From assembly GCF_019049625.1 (NCBI RefSeq), contig NZ_JAFMOY010000119.1:1-64000 (forward strand): a DNA stretch of 64,000 nt, in the 5' to 3' direction. A program made the position numbers and the translations under genes. This DNA is from Rahnella ecdela. GTDB taxonomy: Bacteria; Pseudomonadota; Gammaproteobacteria; Enterobacterales; Enterobacteriaceae. This document shows positions 51,336 to 61,418 of this stretch, in pieces. Each line of letters opens with the position of its first letter. Position 1 is the stretch's first letter. Under the pieces are notes generated by a model. It saw only the letters and a list, made by a program, of their open reading frames with translations. It made no database searches and was not told the DNA's origin.

Positions 51336-53891
51336 GTGAAGTTCGTAAAGTATTTATTGATTCTTGCAGTGTGTTGCATTTTGCTGGGAGCCGCCTCGAT
51401 CTTCGGTTTGTATAAATATATCGAGCCTCAGTTACCCGATGTTGCCACTCTCAAAGACGTGCGCCTGCAAACTCCTATGCAGGTCTTCAGCGCGGATGGC
51501 GATTTGATCGCCCAATACGGCGAAAAACGTCGTATTCCGTTGAAACTCGACCAGATCCCACCGGAGATGGTGCATGCGTTTATTGCGACCGAAGACAGTC
51601 GTTTCTATGAACACCACGGCGTGGATCCTATCGGTATTTTCCGTGCGGCTTCCGTTGCGCTGGTGTCTGGCCACGCCTCACAGGGTGCGAGTACCATTAC
51701 TCAGCAGCTGGCCCGTAACTTCTTCTTAAGTCCAGAACGCACGCTGACCCGTAAAATTAAAGAAGCGTTTTTGGCCATCCGCATTGAGCAGATGATGTCC
51801 AAAGATGAAATCCTCGAACTGTACCTCAACAAGATTTATCTCGGTTACCGTGCCTATGGCGTGGGTGCTTCTGCACAGGTTTATTTCGGTAAAGATGTCA
51901 GCCAGTTAACACTGAGTGAAATGGCGGTGATTGCCGGTCTGCCAAAAGCGCCGTCAACCTTTAACCCGTTGTATTCACATGACCGTTCGTTAGCGCGCCG
52001 CAATACCGTGCTGGCCCGTATGCTGGACGAAAAATACATCACGCAGGCGCAGTATGATCAGGCACGCGCTGAACCGCTGGTGGCGAATTATCACGCCCCG
52101 CACATCGAATTCTCTGCGCCGTATCTGACTGAAATGGTGCGCCAGGAAATGGTGAAACGTTATGGCGATAACGCATATAACGATGGCTACATGGTTTACA
52201 CCACCATTACTAAGAAAACTCAGCTGGCCGCGCAGGAAGCCCTGCGTACCAACGTTCTGAACTACGATATGCGCCACGGCTATCGCGGCCCGTCTAACGA
52301 GTTGTGGAAAGTGGGCGAACCCGCATGGGATCAGGACAAAATTGTTCAGTCGCTGAAAACGCTGCCGGTCTATGGCCCGCTGTTCCCTGCTGTTATCACG
52401 GCAACGGATGACGCACAGGCGACGGCGACCATGTCTAACCGGGCGGTGATAAGCCTGCCGTTCAGTGGCATGCGTTGGGCACGTCCTTACCGTAACGACA
52501 ATGCTCAGGGTGCGACGCCGAAAAAAGTGTCTGACGTGGTGCGCCCAGGTCAGCAAATTTGGGTACGTAAAGTAGGCGATGTCTGGTGGCTGGCGCAGGT
52601 TCCTGACGTCAACTCAGCTATCGTTTCGCTTAATCCAAATGACGGTGCGATTGAAGCACTGGTCGGCGGTTTTGACTTTAACCAGAGCAAATTCAACCGT
52701 GCGAATCAGGCAGTGCGTCAGCTCGGTTCAAACATCAAACCGTTCCTGTATACCGCAGCAATGGACAAAGGCCTGACGCTGGCGACCATTCTCAATGACA
52801 TGCCGATTACCCGCTGGGATGCCGGTGCTGGTACAGACTGGCGTCCGAAGAACTCACCGCCAACGTATTACGGTCCGATCCGCTTACGCCGGGGTCTCGG
52901 TGAGTCTAAAAACGTGGTGATGGTGCGTGCAATGCGTGCGATGGGTGTGGATTACGCGGCAGAATATCTGCAACGTTTCGGCTTCCCGGCGTCTAACATT
53001 GTGCATTCCGAATCTCTGGCTCTGGGCTCGGCTTCTTTCACCCCGTTACAGGTTGTGCGTGGTTACGCCACACTGACTAACGGCGGTTATCTGGTCGATC
53101 CGTATTTCATCACTAAAATCGTTGATGAATCCGGTCAGGTTCAGTTTGAAACGAAACCTAAAATTGCCTGCCGCACCTGCAATATTCCGGTGATTTACGG
53201 CGATACACAAAAATCAGCCGTGCTGTCCAATGACAACGTAGAAAACGTTGCGACATCGACCACCGGCAACAATACCAGCGTTCCGACTCCTCAACTGGAG
53301 CAGGTTCCTCCTAACTCACCGCAGGTTGATGCCGCGCAGCAATACGCGCCGCACGTGATCAGCACACCGCTTTCGTTCCTGATAAGCGATGCGCTGACCT
53401 CTAACATCTACGGTGAACCAGGCTGGATGGGAACCGGCTGGCGTGCAGGGCGTGATCTGAAACGCCACGACATCGGCGGTAAAACCGGTACGACCAACAG
53501 CTCGAAAGATGCGTGGTTCTCAGGTTATGGCCCGAATGTGGTGACCTCGGTCTGGATTGGATTTGACGATCACCGTCGTGATTTGGGCCGTTCAACAGCT
53601 TCAGGCGTGATCCCTGATCAGATTTCCGGTGCGGAAGGCGGCGCGAAAAGTGCTCAGCCAGCCTGGGATGATTACATGAAAGCCGTGCTGGACGGCGTAC
53701 CGGAGCAGCCACAAACGCCACCACCAGGCGTGGTGACCGTCACTATCGATAAGAGTACCGGTAAGTTGTCTGACGGCGGCGGTAACAGTCGTCCGGAATA
53801 CTTCATCGACGGAACTCAGCCGACAGAACATGCGGTGCATGAAGTCGGGACAACCATCATGGATAACGGCCAGGAACACGAACTGTTCTGA
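51336..53891 (+). CDS. mrcA: Penicillin-binding protein 1A
   Basis: PBP1a is a bifunctional peptidoglycan glycosyltransferase and transpeptidase of the inner membrane. The 851-residue product has a membrane anchor (about 5-27) and a GT51 domain with catalytic EDSRFYEHHG (about 86) and GASTITQQLARN. The transpeptidase domain has SNIKPF (SxxK, about 465), SKN (about 524) and KTGTTNSS (about 714). The start is GTG 51336 (KFVKYLLILAVCC follows), as in E. coli; the TTG eight codons upstream is less likely. Confidence 0.97.
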   Translation: MKFVKYLLILAVCCILLGAASIFGLYKYIEPQLPDVATLKDVRLQTPMQVFSADGDLIAQYGEKRRIPLKLDQIPPEMVHAFIATEDSRFYEHHGVDPIGIFRAASVALVSGHASQGASTITQQLARNFFLSPERTLTRKIKEAFLAIRIEQMMSKDEILELYLNKIYLGYRAYGVGASAQVYFGKDVSQLTLSEMAVIAGLPKAPSTFNPLYSHDRSLARRNTVLARMLDEKYITQAQYDQARAEPLVANYHAPHIEFSAPYLTEMVRQEMVKRYGDNAYNDGYMVYTTITKKTQLAAQEALRTNVLNYDMRHGYRGPSNELWKVGEPAWDQDKIVQSLKTLPVYGPLFPAVITATDDAQATATMSNRAVISLPFSGMRWARPYRNDNAQGATPKKVSDVVRPGQQIWVRKVGDVWWLAQVPDVNSAIVSLNPNDGAIEALVGGFDFNQSKFNRANQAVRQLGSNIKPFLYTAAMDKGLTLATILNDMPITRWDAGAGTDWRPKNSPPTYYGPIRLRRGLGESKNVVMVRAMRAMGVDYAAEYLQRFGFPASNIVHSESLALGSASFTPLQVVRGYATLTNGGYLVDPYFITKIVDESGQVQFETKPKIACRTCNIPVIYGDTQKSAVLSNDNVENVATSTTGNNTSVPTPQLEQVPPNSPQVDAAQQYAPHVISTPLSFLISDALTSNIYGEPGWMGTGWRAGRDLKRHDIGGKTGTTNSSKDAWFSGYGPNVVTSVWIGFDDHRRDLGRSTASGVIPDQISGAEGGAKSAQPAWDDYMKAVLDGVPEQPQTPPPGVVTVTIDKSTGKLSDGGGNSRPEYFIDGTQPTEHAVHEVGTTIMDNGQEHELF

Positions 53892-53908
53892 TGCGTAAGC
53901 TGTAAAGC

Positions 53909-53945
53909 AAAAAGCCGGTCTGCATAAAGCATGACCGGCTTTTTT
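53909..53945. terminator. Terminator between mrcA and nudE
   Basis: AAAGCCGGTC (53911-53920) and GACCGGCTTT (53933-53942) form a perfect 10-bp stem with a 12-nt loop, with A- and T-runs on both sides for the convergent genes. Confidence 0.92.
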
Positions 53946-53965
53946 AATGGCGTTTTATCAGGGAT

Positions 53966-54523
53966 TCAGCGGACATTACGCGTCAGAAAATCATGCGCAA
54001 GGAACAACGCGCTGACGTTGCGGGCTTCGCAAAAATCAGGATGTTGCAGCAATTCCATCATGCGGGAAACAGGCCAGCGGGTTTGCGGCAATGGTTCCGG
54101 CTCATCCCCTTCCAGACTTTTCAGATAAAGGTCTTTGGCAATGACGATATTCATGCGGCTGGAAAAATAGGAAGGCGCCATTGTCAGTTTTGCCAGCACA
54201 TCAAAATGTCGGGCACCAAAGCCAACTTCTTCCATTAATTCGCGGTTAGCCGCCTCCAGAATGCTCTCGCCCGGATCAATCAGCCCTTTAGGAAAACCCA
54301 GCTCGTAGCTTTCGATGCCAACAGCATATTCCTGGATTAACACCAGCTCATCATCAATGACAGGAATAATCATCACTGCTTCGCGATCTGAAGGCCGCAT
54401 ACGTTCGTAAACACGCTCTGCGCCGTTGCTGAAAGTCAGATCAACGGATTCGATGGTGAACAGACGCGAACGTGCTACGGTTTCCACCTTAGTGATTTTC
54501 GGTTTTTGCAGGTGTTGTGTCAT
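53966..54523 (-). CDS. nudE: ADP compounds hydrolase NudE
   Basis: NudE is a Nudix hydrolase that cleaves ADP-ribose, NADH and Ap3A-type compounds. The 185-residue product carries the complete Nudix box (Gx5Ex7REUxEExGU) in GLIDPGESILEAANRELMEE, followed by VGF. ATG 54523 has GGATG upstream. It converges with mrcA and diverges from igaA. Confidence 0.96.
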   Translation of the reverse strand: MTQHLQKPKITKVETVARSRLFTIESVDLTFSNGAERVYERMRPSDREAVMIIPVIDDELVLIQEYAVGIESYELGFPKGLIDPGESILEAANRELMEEVGFGARHFDVLAKLTMAPSYFSSRMNIVIAKDLYLKSLEGDEPEPLPQTRWPVSRMMELLQHPDFCEARNVSALFLAHDFLTRNVR

Positions 54524-54965
54524 TTCATCCCCAACTTATTATTCACCTGACCAGAGGTGTTCTAATGGGTTCGTTGTTCTGTTTAAAGACCGCTATCAGT
54601 GAGCATTGTGCGTTATTGAGAGCCGGAATCGCAATCTTTACTGCAAACCGGTTCAGCCCGCACTCATTTTTTGCACAAAAAGCCTCTAAAAAGTCAGCAT
54701 AAAAAGCGCAAAAAGCATCCGAACGCTCACGCTGGTCACATTTTTGCTTTAACAAAAACGCTGACACATCAAAATAGGATTATACCGATACCAGACAGTT
54801 CTTAAATGCAGGTATCCTCAACCGTGGTATTTTTTGTGCTTAATATTCCGCCATATAATAATTAAATTCCTACCTAAAGGCACTCGCGCGCAGAATGTGC
54901 TTTCCATTTATGTATAATACTTTCACAGAGTTGACGTAAGTCACCCACGTCTGAACGGGGATCGG
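54524..54965. other. nudE-igaA divergent intergenic region
   Basis: This 442-nt gap has no convincing gene. A consensus -10 TATAAT at 54913-54918 points toward igaA, but I see no good -35 at the right distance. An open frame of 74 codons on the minus strand has no ribosome site or family resemblance. The igaA leader ends in GGGGATCGG before the start. Confidence 0.5.
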
Positions 54966-57107
54966 ATGAGCACAGTTGTCGTGACATTGGTGTTGTTGTG
55001 TATCGCAATCATTGCCACAGCGTCTTATTTTTGGCTTGTATTGCGCCGCCGCCAACGCGACGAATCTGTCGTGCGTTTTTCCGCACCGAGTCAGCGCAAA
55101 CTTTCGCAGAAAGAACGTGATGCCGTAGAACGCTACCTGCGCCAGCATGAAGGGCTCGGGCAGACGCCGATCACCCACCGTAATAATCTGATTATCCTGC
55201 AAGATAAACTGACGCTGACCACCAAAAGCGAAAATGTTTACAGTCTGAAGCGCGCGATCACCCGCTATGGCGTGGCGAGCGAAGACCCAAACAAATGGCG
55301 TTATTTCCTGGATGCGACTGAAATTCACCTGCCGCCTTTCTGGGAGCAGTACATCGCTCAGGAAAACGAAGTCGAGCTGATCAAAACGCAGACTCTGCCA
55401 CTGGTGATTTCACTCAACGGTCATACTCTGGCCGATCACGTCTATGAAGGTCCGGCGCCGGTTTCAGCAGTAATTCCTTCTCAGCCGCAAAACGCGTCGA
55501 TACGCCATGAAGAAAGTGAACATATCGAACTGGTAAAAGTGCGCAGCGAAACCCGCGAGGAACGCGCCCTGACCCGTTCGAACGGCGTTAAAGAAGCGCT
55601 GGCCGTGTCGGGTATTCTCCTGCTGTTATTCATCACGCTGCAAAGTCCGGTGATGTTCCTTCCGTGGATCCTGATGATTGCCGCAGCGCTGGCGGGCTGG
55701 GTTATCTGGCGGGTGGTGGCTGAACGTTTTGGTAAAAACCGTAAAGAAATCCATTGCCTGCGGGGTTTGCCTAAACGCTGGGGATTGTTTGGTGAATCCA
55801 AGCAAGGGGATATCAGCAATATTTCCCTCGGCGCTATCGACCTGATTTATCCGCCGCACTGGCAACCCTATATTGGTCGCGATTTGGGCCAGCCGACCGA
55901 TGTCGAAGTGTATATGAACAGCCAGGTTGTCCGTCAGGGCAGCATTTTGTCATTGCATGATGAGGTCAAAAAATTCCCGCTACAGCTTTGGGGAAAAAAT
56001 CTGGTGCTTGCCACCAGCGCATTCCTTCTGCTGCTGGCATTACTGGTGTATGTCCCCCTCGGTCTGCCGCTGAAACTCAGCATCGCATGGCTTCAGGGCG
56101 CGCAAAGTACGCAGGTTAACAGCGTTCAGGATCTGGAAAAAACCACGCTGCGTGTCGGCGATACGCTGAAAGTTCAGGGCACCGGCATGTGTAATGTGCC
56201 ACCGTCAGCCAGCCGTACGGCCTCCGGTTATATGCCTTTCGATTGTTCAGCCATCTACTGGAATAACGCCACGCCGCTGCCTGTTCCGCAATCAGAAATC
56301 ATTGAAGCGGCGACGGCGTTGCAGACGACTGTGAATAATCAGATGCACCCCGGCGAAAGTCCGGAGCAAAATATCAACCCGCAACTGGCAACCGCGATTG
56401 AGAAATCCGGCATGATCCTGCTGGATGATTTTGCCGATATCGTGCTTAAAACAGAAGCGTTGTGCGGAAACAATAATGATTGCGTACGTCTGAAAAACGC
56501 ACTGGTCAATCTGGGGAACTCAAGCAACTGGAACTCACTGGTCAAGCGCGCGAAAGCGGGTTCATTGCAGGGTATCAACGTGCTGCTGCGACCGGTCAGT
56601 GCGCAGTCGCTGAGTGAACTGGTGAATAACGCCACCTCATCGTTCTTCATGCAGGAAACCCGACGTGCCGCTGACAGCCTGAACAGCCCGCCACCGGGCG
56701 GTTTCTTAATCAGTAACGATGAAGGCCGCGATTTAATTGAGATGCCGGTGCCACCTGTCGGGCTGTACGCAAATCCGCCGCAGGATCAGTGGAAACAGCT
56801 GCAACATTTATCAACTCTGCTGCTTCATACCCCGTTCAGTGCGCAGGGTGTGATCACCGGTATCAGCGTGGACGCTAACGGAACCCGTCATATTTCATTG
56901 CACAGTGAACCGGATATTTCCACGCTGTGGCGTTATCTGGGTACCAGCTTATTGTTATTCCTGTTGTTCGGCATTTTGCTGGTGAACAGCGTGATGTTTA
57001 TCCGCCGCTTCGTAAAAGATAAGCGCCGTATTGATGATATCCAGCAACACTACAATTCGTGTTTCCACCCGACGTTAACGCCAGTCATGCCGCGTACCCT
57101 GGGCTGA
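54966..57107 (+). CDS. igaA: IgaA/UmoB family intracellular growth attenuator
   Basis: IgaA (YrfF) is the inner-membrane brake on the Rcs phosphorelay; it binds RcsD and is usually essential in strains with an intact Rcs system. The 713-residue product has an N-terminal membrane helix (about 4-25), a cytoplasmic domain, two further membrane blocks (about 213-250 and 343-372), a large periplasmic domain (about 375-650, with Cys near GMCNVPP, DCSA and LCGNNNDC) and a last helix (about 658-680). GGGG precedes ATG 54966. Confidence 0.95.
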   Translation: MSTVVVTLVLLCIAIIATASYFWLVLRRRQRDESVVRFSAPSQRKLSQKERDAVERYLRQHEGLGQTPITHRNNLIILQDKLTLTTKSENVYSLKRAITRYGVASEDPNKWRYFLDATEIHLPPFWEQYIAQENEVELIKTQTLPLVISLNGHTLADHVYEGPAPVSAVIPSQPQNASIRHEESEHIELVKVRSETREERALTRSNGVKEALAVSGILLLLFITLQSPVMFLPWILMIAAALAGWVIWRVVAERFGKNRKEIHCLRGLPKRWGLFGESKQGDISNISLGAIDLIYPPHWQPYIGRDLGQPTDVEVYMNSQVVRQGSILSLHDEVKKFPLQLWGKNLVLATSAFLLLLALLVYVPLGLPLKLSIAWLQGAQSTQVNSVQDLEKTTLRVGDTLKVQGTGMCNVPPSASRTASGYMPFDCSAIYWNNATPLPVPQSEIIEAATALQTTVNNQMHPGESPEQNINPQLATAIEKSGMILLDDFADIVLKTEALCGNNNDCVRLKNALVNLGNSSNWNSLVKRAKAGSLQGINVLLRPVSAQSLSELVNNATSSFFMQETRRAADSLNSPPPGGFLISNDEGRDLIEMPVPPVGLYANPPQDQWKQLQHLSTLLLHTPFSAQGVITGISVDANGTRHISLHSEPDISTLWRYLGTSLLLFLLFGILLVNSVMFIRRFVKDKRRIDDIQQHYNSCFHPTLTPVMPRTLG

Positions 57108-57111
57108 AAAC

Positions 57112-57138
57112 CACCGGGTGGCTCTGCGCCACCCGGTG
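57112..57138 (+). terminator. Hairpin between igaA and yrfG
   Basis: CACCGGGTGG (57112-57121) and CCACCCGGTG (57129-57138) make a perfect 10-bp stem with a 7-nt loop, 4 nt after the igaA stop. No T-run follows, so it may attenuate rather than end transcription. Confidence 0.55.
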
Positions 57139-57228
57139 AGATTGTGCTACCCTGATGCCCTTCCCTGCTTTTACTTTTTCTCTCCTGCGGCGCCCGCACC
57201 ACTTCAGCCGCCAGGACATGGAGTTTTC

Positions 57229-57918
57229 ATGCCCCCTGATTTTAACTGGAATTGTATTGATACCGTTTTGCTGGACATGGACGGCACGCTGCTGGATCTG
57301 GCGTTCGACAGTCAGTTCTGGTTGCAGGATGTGCCCTTAGCCCTCAGCCAGCAACGGTCTATTCCGCTTGAAAATGCCCGTCAGGTTATTCATGACGAAT
57401 ATCTGGCGGTGCAGCACACCATGAACTGGTATTGCTTTGATTACTGGAGTGAGCGGTTGGACATGGATATCTATCAGATGACCACTAACATCGGCAAAAA
57501 TGCGCAACTGCGTGATGATACGCTGCCATTTCTGACGCATCTGCGTAACAGCGGACGTCAGACCATTTTGCTGACCAACGCGCATCCGCACAGTCTGTCC
57601 GTTAAAATCGAGCATACCGGTTTAGACCAGCACCTTGATTTATTACTTTCCACCCACACATTTGGTTATCCGAAGGAAGATCAGCGGTTGTGGTCTGCGG
57701 TACAAAAGCAAACGGGCTTTGATCCTGAACGCACGTTATTTGTCGATGACGGTGAACCCATCCTGAATGCGGCAAAAACCTTCGGTATCCGCTATTGTCT
57801 GGGTATAGAAAATCCGGATTCGACCATGGCAGATAAGTCATTTCAGGGCCATCCCTCCATTAATGACTTCCGTAGCCTGTTGCCCTCGATTCAACCCGTA
57901 ACAGGCCCAGCTAAATAA
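57229..57918 (+). CDS. yrfG: GMP/IMP nucleotidase (HAD family) YrfG
   Basis: YrfG is a HAD phosphatase acting on purine 5'-nucleotides. The 229-residue product has motif I LLDMDGTLLDL (about 14-24), motif II LLTNAHPHS (about 122) and motif IV FVDDGEPIL (about 170). The start is ATG 57229 with GGAG upstream, giving MPPDFNWNCIDTV; 37 in-frame residues upstream do not resemble the family. It precedes hslR and hslO. Confidence 0.94.
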   Translation: MPPDFNWNCIDTVLLDMDGTLLDLAFDSQFWLQDVPLALSQQRSIPLENARQVIHDEYLAVQHTMNWYCFDYWSERLDMDIYQMTTNIGKNAQLRDDTLPFLTHLRNSGRQTILLTNAHPHSLSVKIEHTGLDQHLDLLLSTHTFGYPKEDQRLWSAVQKQTGFDPERTLFVDDGEPILNAAKTFGIRYCLGIENPDSTMADKSFQGHPSINDFRSLLPSIQPVTGPAK

Positions 57919-57942
57919 TTCCGGCAGGTTCAGGGGAGTTAG

Positions 57943-58347
57943 ATGAAAGGTAAAACGGACGACGACGATAATGCAGTACGTCTCGATAAATGGCTGTGGG
58001 CGGCTCGTTTTTATAAGACGCGCGCTCTGGCTCGCGAGATGATTGATGGTGGCAAAGTGCATTACAACGGTCAGCGGGGGAAACCCAGCAAGCTGATGGA
58101 ACTGAATGCCGAAATCACGCTACGTCAGGGAAATGACACAAAAACGATCACCGTTCTGGGGCTGACCACTCATCGCCGCAGCGCGGAAGACGCACAAAAA
58201 CTGTATCAGGAAACCGACGCAAGCATTGCCAGCCGGGAGAAAATCTCCGAGGCACGCAAAATGAATGCTATGCCGCATCCGGACCGACGTCCGGACAAAA
58301 AGGAACGGCGGACCCTGATCAAATTTAAATATGGCGATTCTGAATAA
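57943..58347 (+). CDS. hslR: Ribosome-associated heat-shock protein Hsp15
   Basis: Hsp15 binds free 50S subunits that carry a stalled nascent chain and helps recycle them. The 134-residue product has an S4 RNA-binding domain (about 9-70: [21 protein letters not shown], then GGKVHYNG) and a basic C-terminal extension. ATG 57943 has GGGGAG upstream. It lies 24 nt after yrfG and 22 nt before hslO. Confidence 0.96.
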   Translation: MKGKTDDDDNAVRLDKWLWAARFYKTRALAREMIDGGKVHYNGQRGKPSKLMELNAEITLRQGNDTKTITVLGLTTHRRSAEDAQKLYQETDASIASREKISEARKMNAMPHPDRRPDKKERRTLIKFKYGDSE

Positions 58348-58369
58348 ATCGCCACAAAGAGAGAAAATT

Positions 58370-59254
58370 ATGTCTAATCACGACCAATTGCATCGCTACC
58401 TGTTCAATCATCACGCCGTTCGCGGTGAACTGGTCTCGCTCAAAGAAACCTTTCGGGAGATTGTTGCCGGTCACGACTATCCGGCAGAAGTGCATAATCT
58501 GCTGGGCGAAATGCTGGTGGCGACCAGTCTGCTGACCGCGACCCTGAAATTCGACGGCGATATTACCGTACAGCTGCAAGGCGATGGCCCGCTGAAACTG
58601 GCCGTGATTAACGGTAATAATAAACAAGAATTGCGCGGTATTGCGCGTCTGCAAGGCGACATCGCCGAAGGCAGCTCTCTGAAAGAAATGATCGGCAACG
58701 GTTACATGGTTATCACCATTTCTCCGACCGTTGGCGAGCGTTATCAGGGCGTAGTCGGTCTGGAAGGTGAGAACCTGGCAGAGTGTCTGGAAAACTACTT
58801 CATGCAATCCGAGCAGCTACCAACCCGTATCTTTATCCGTACCGGAGAAGTGGAAGGCCAGCCAGCGGCAGGCGGTATGTTATTGCAGGTTCTGCCCGCG
58901 GAAGATACCGACCCGGAAGAATTCAGCCATCTGGCGCAGCTGACCACCACCATCAAGACCGAAGAGCTGCTGAACCTGCCGGCTAACGAAGTACTTTACC
59001 GCCTGTATCATCAGGAAGAAGTCACATTGTACGAACCGCAGGCAGTGTGTTTCCGCTGTACCTGCTCGCGTGAACGCTGTGCGGGTGCGCTACTGACGCT
59101 GCCGGATGAAGACATTCTCGAAATGCTGGAAGCTGATGGCAAAATTGAAATGCACTGCGATTATTGCGGTGCAGACTATGAATTTGACGCGATGGATATG
59201 GCGACGCTGAAAGCTGGCGGAGATGTTCACTCCGGTGATGACCACGTTCACTGA
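58370..59254 (+). CDS. hslO: Redox-regulated chaperone Hsp33
   Basis: Hsp33 is a holdase switched on by oxidation and unfolding. The 294-residue product starts [20 protein letters not shown], and its zinc-binding redox switch is CTC (in [11 protein letters not shown]) and CDYC near the C-terminus, spaced as in E. coli. An additional Cys precedes the CxC. I chose ATG 58370 with GAGAG upstream; a reading from 58331 overlaps hslR and adds 13 residues. Confidence 0.96.
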   Translation: MSNHDQLHRYLFNHHAVRGELVSLKETFREIVAGHDYPAEVHNLLGEMLVATSLLTATLKFDGDITVQLQGDGPLKLAVINGNNKQELRGIARLQGDIAEGSSLKEMIGNGYMVITISPTVGERYQGVVGLEGENLAECLENYFMQSEQLPTRIFIRTGEVEGQPAAGGMLLQVLPAEDTDPEEFSHLAQLTTTIKTEELLNLPANEVLYRLYHQEEVTLYEPQAVCFRCTCSRERCAGALLTLPDEDILEMLEADGKIEMHCDYCGADYEFDAMDMATLKAGGDVHSGDDHVH

Positions 59255-59274
59255 TCGTTAACAACTTAAAACTG

Positions 59275-59304
59275 AGGGACTTTTTACCGAAAAGTCCCTT
59301 TTTT
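59275..59304 (+). terminator. hslO terminator
   Basis: AGGGACTTTT and AAAAGTCCCT (59290-59299) form a 10-bp stem followed by a run of T's, about 20 nt after hslO. Confidence 0.92.
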
Positions 59305-59480
59305 ATTTCCTTCACATAACCTTTTTGCATACCTTTCGAGTTTTTCATCACAATTCTGGAAAAACATTTACATCTCCCGTTATTCTTTGAGACTTGTCGC
59401 GGTTAAAACGCGATAAATACCTACAATAACAACTGATTTATCCCTACCGAGGGATTCAAAGTTCAGTGAGGAGCAGGGAA

Positions 59481-61103
59481 ATGCCTACGACTATCGGGAT
59501 CACCGCCGAAAAACTCGCCCTTTATGGGATCCATCAGAATAGCGAAATCGTCTATAACCCTGATTACGAAACTCTTTTTAACGAAGAGACGGCGCCGGGT
59601 CTCGAAGGCTTTGAGCGCGGGCAGGTAACAGAACTGGGTGCCGTCAATGTCGATACCGGCATTTTTACGGGTCGTTCGCCGAAAGATAAATACATCGTCC
59701 GCGATGACACCACCTGCGATACGCTGTGGTGGTCTGATCAGGGCAAAGGCAAAAATGATAATAAGCCGATGTCGCAGGAAACCTGGACATCACTGAAGGC
59801 TCTGGTGAGCAAGCAGTTGTCCGGCAAACGTCTGTTTATCATTGATGCTTTCTGCGGCGCAAACGCCGATTCCCGCCTGAAAGTCCGCTTTATTACCGAA
59901 GTCGCCTGGCAGGCGCATTTCGTCAAAAACATGTTCATCCGCCCGACGGAAAGTGAGCTGGAGAACTTCGAACCAGATTTCATCGTGATGAACGGGGCGA
60001 AATGCACCAATCCTGAATGGCAGAAACAGGGGCTGAATTCGGAAAATTTCATCGCCTTCAACCTGACCGAACGTATCCAGCTGATCGGCGGCTCGTGGTA
60101 TGGCGGCGAAATGAAGAAAGGCATGTTCGCCGTCATGAATTATCTGCTGCCATTGCAGGGCATCGCGTCCATGCATTGTTCGGCTAATGTCGGCGAAAAA
60201 GGTGATGTCGCGGTATTCTTCGGGCTTTCTGGCACAGGTAAAACCACGTTATCGACGGATCCGAAACGCAAACTGATCGGCGACGATGAGCACGGCTGGG
60301 ACGACGATGGCGTCTTCAATTTTGAAGGCGGCTGCTACGCAAAAACCATCAAACTCAGCAAAGAAGCCGAGCCGGAAATCTTCAAAGCCATCAAACGCGA
60401 TGCTTTGCTGGAAAACGTGATGGTCAGCGAAGATGGCAAAATCGATTTTGATGATGGCAGCAAAACCGAGAATACCCGCGTTTCTTACCCGATTTATCAT
60501 ATTGAAAATATCGTGAAGCCGGTTTCCAAAGCCGGACATGCCAGCAAAGTGATTTTCCTGACCGCTGATGCGTTTGGTGTGCTGCCGCCGGTTTCGCGCC
60601 TGACGGCTTCGCAGACGCAATATCATTTCCTTTCCGGTTTTACAGCCAAACTGGCGGGCACTGAGCGTGGCGTCAATGAACCGACCCCGACATTCTCCGC
60701 CTGCTTCGGTGCCGCATTCCTGATGCTGCACCCGACGCAATACGCACAAGTCCTGGTGAAACGTATGGAGGCCGCGGGCGCGCAGGCATATCTGGTGAAT
60801 ACCGGCTGGAACGGCACCGGCAAACGCATTTCGCTTAAGAATACTCGTGCGATTATTAATGCCATTTTAGATGGCACTATTGATGATGCCGAAACGTTCA
60901 CTCTGCCGATGTTTAACCTGGCAGTTCCGACTGAGCTGCCGGGCGTCGACGCTCATATTCTGGATCCGCGCAATACTTACGCCAGCCGTGAACAGTGGCA
61001 GGAAAAGGCAGAGCATCTTGCGCAGTTGTTTATCGATAACTTTGATAAATATACCGACACACCGGCAGGTGCCGCATTAGTCAGCGCCGGACCAAAACGG
61101 TAG
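59481..61103 (+). CDS. pckA: Phosphoenolpyruvate carboxykinase (ATP)
   Basis: PckA converts oxaloacetate and ATP to PEP, the first committed step of gluconeogenesis. The 540-residue product has the P-loop [12 protein letters not shown] (about 247-258), metal site [20 protein letters not shown] and the [15 protein letters not shown] substrate segment. The start [12 protein letters not shown] at ATG 59481 gives the E. coli length. yhgE, which separates hslO from pckA in E. coli, is absent; a 226-nt gap with the hslO terminator takes its place. Confidence 0.97.
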   Translation: MPTTIGITAEKLALYGIHQNSEIVYNPDYETLFNEETAPGLEGFERGQVTELGAVNVDTGIFTGRSPKDKYIVRDDTTCDTLWWSDQGKGKNDNKPMSQETWTSLKALVSKQLSGKRLFIIDAFCGANADSRLKVRFITEVAWQAHFVKNMFIRPTESELENFEPDFIVMNGAKCTNPEWQKQGLNSENFIAFNLTERIQLIGGSWYGGEMKKGMFAVMNYLLPLQGIASMHCSANVGEKGDVAVFFGLSGTGKTTLSTDPKRKLIGDDEHGWDDDGVFNFEGGCYAKTIKLSKEAEPEIFKAIKRDALLENVMVSEDGKIDFDDGSKTENTRVSYPIYHIENIVKPVSKAGHASKVIFLTADAFGVLPPVSRLTASQTQYHFLSGFTAKLAGTERGVNEPTPTFSACFGAAFLMLHPTQYAQVLVKRMEAAGAQAYLVNTGWNGTGKRISLKNTRAIINAILDGTIDDAETFTLPMFNLAVPTELPGVDAHILDPRNTYASREQWQEKAEHLAQLFIDNFDKYTDTPAGAALVSAGPKR

Positions 61104-61124
61104 CCCGGCATTTATCCCCCATCA

Positions 61125-61148
61125 GGCGCGGGCTTCCGCGCCTTTTTT
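61125..61148 (+). terminator. pckA terminator
   Basis: GGCGCG (61125-61130) and CGCGCC (61137-61142) form a perfect 6-bp GC stem with a 6-nt loop and a run of six T's. Confidence 0.88.
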
Positions 61149-61205
61149 ATTGCAACCGGTCAGGCGGCATTTAGAATGACTGCATTGCTGTCAGAGGAAC
61201 CTCAT

Positions 61206-61418
61206 ATGGCGACTATTACCGTTCGTAATCTCGATGACGATGTGAAGGAATTACTGCGTATCGCGGCGGCCAAAAAAGGCCACTCGATGGAAGAAGAAGC
61301 GCGCTTAATCCTGAAACAGGCGTTAGTCCCCACTCAGCCTGACTTTGGTTTGGGCAGCCAGCTCCGCCAGCGTTTTTCCACCGTGATTACAGAGCCACTG
61401 GAACTGCCACCCAAATGA
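61206..61418 (+). CDS. FitA-like ribbon-helix-helix antitoxin
   Basis: This 70-residue protein starts MATITVRNLDDDVKELLRIA, with an N-terminal strand and two helices of an Arc/MetJ-type DNA-binding domain (EEEARLILKQAL). The C-terminal tail (RQRFSTVITEPLELP) should wrap the toxin, as in FitA/VapB proteins. ATG 61206 has GAGG upstream. It overlaps the PIN toxin by 4 nt (ATGA). It would repress the operon and neutralise the partner; the antitoxin looks intact although the toxin is degraded. Confidence 0.88.
   Translation: MATITVRNLDDDVKELLRIAAAKKGHSMEEEARLILKQALVPTQPDFGLGSQLRQRFSTVITEPLELPPK

Noticed and set aside
54543-54767. 74-codon minus-strand frame upstream of nudE
   Set aside because: No ribosome site is seen, the Cys/Phe/Lys composition is odd, and there is no resemblance to a known protein.
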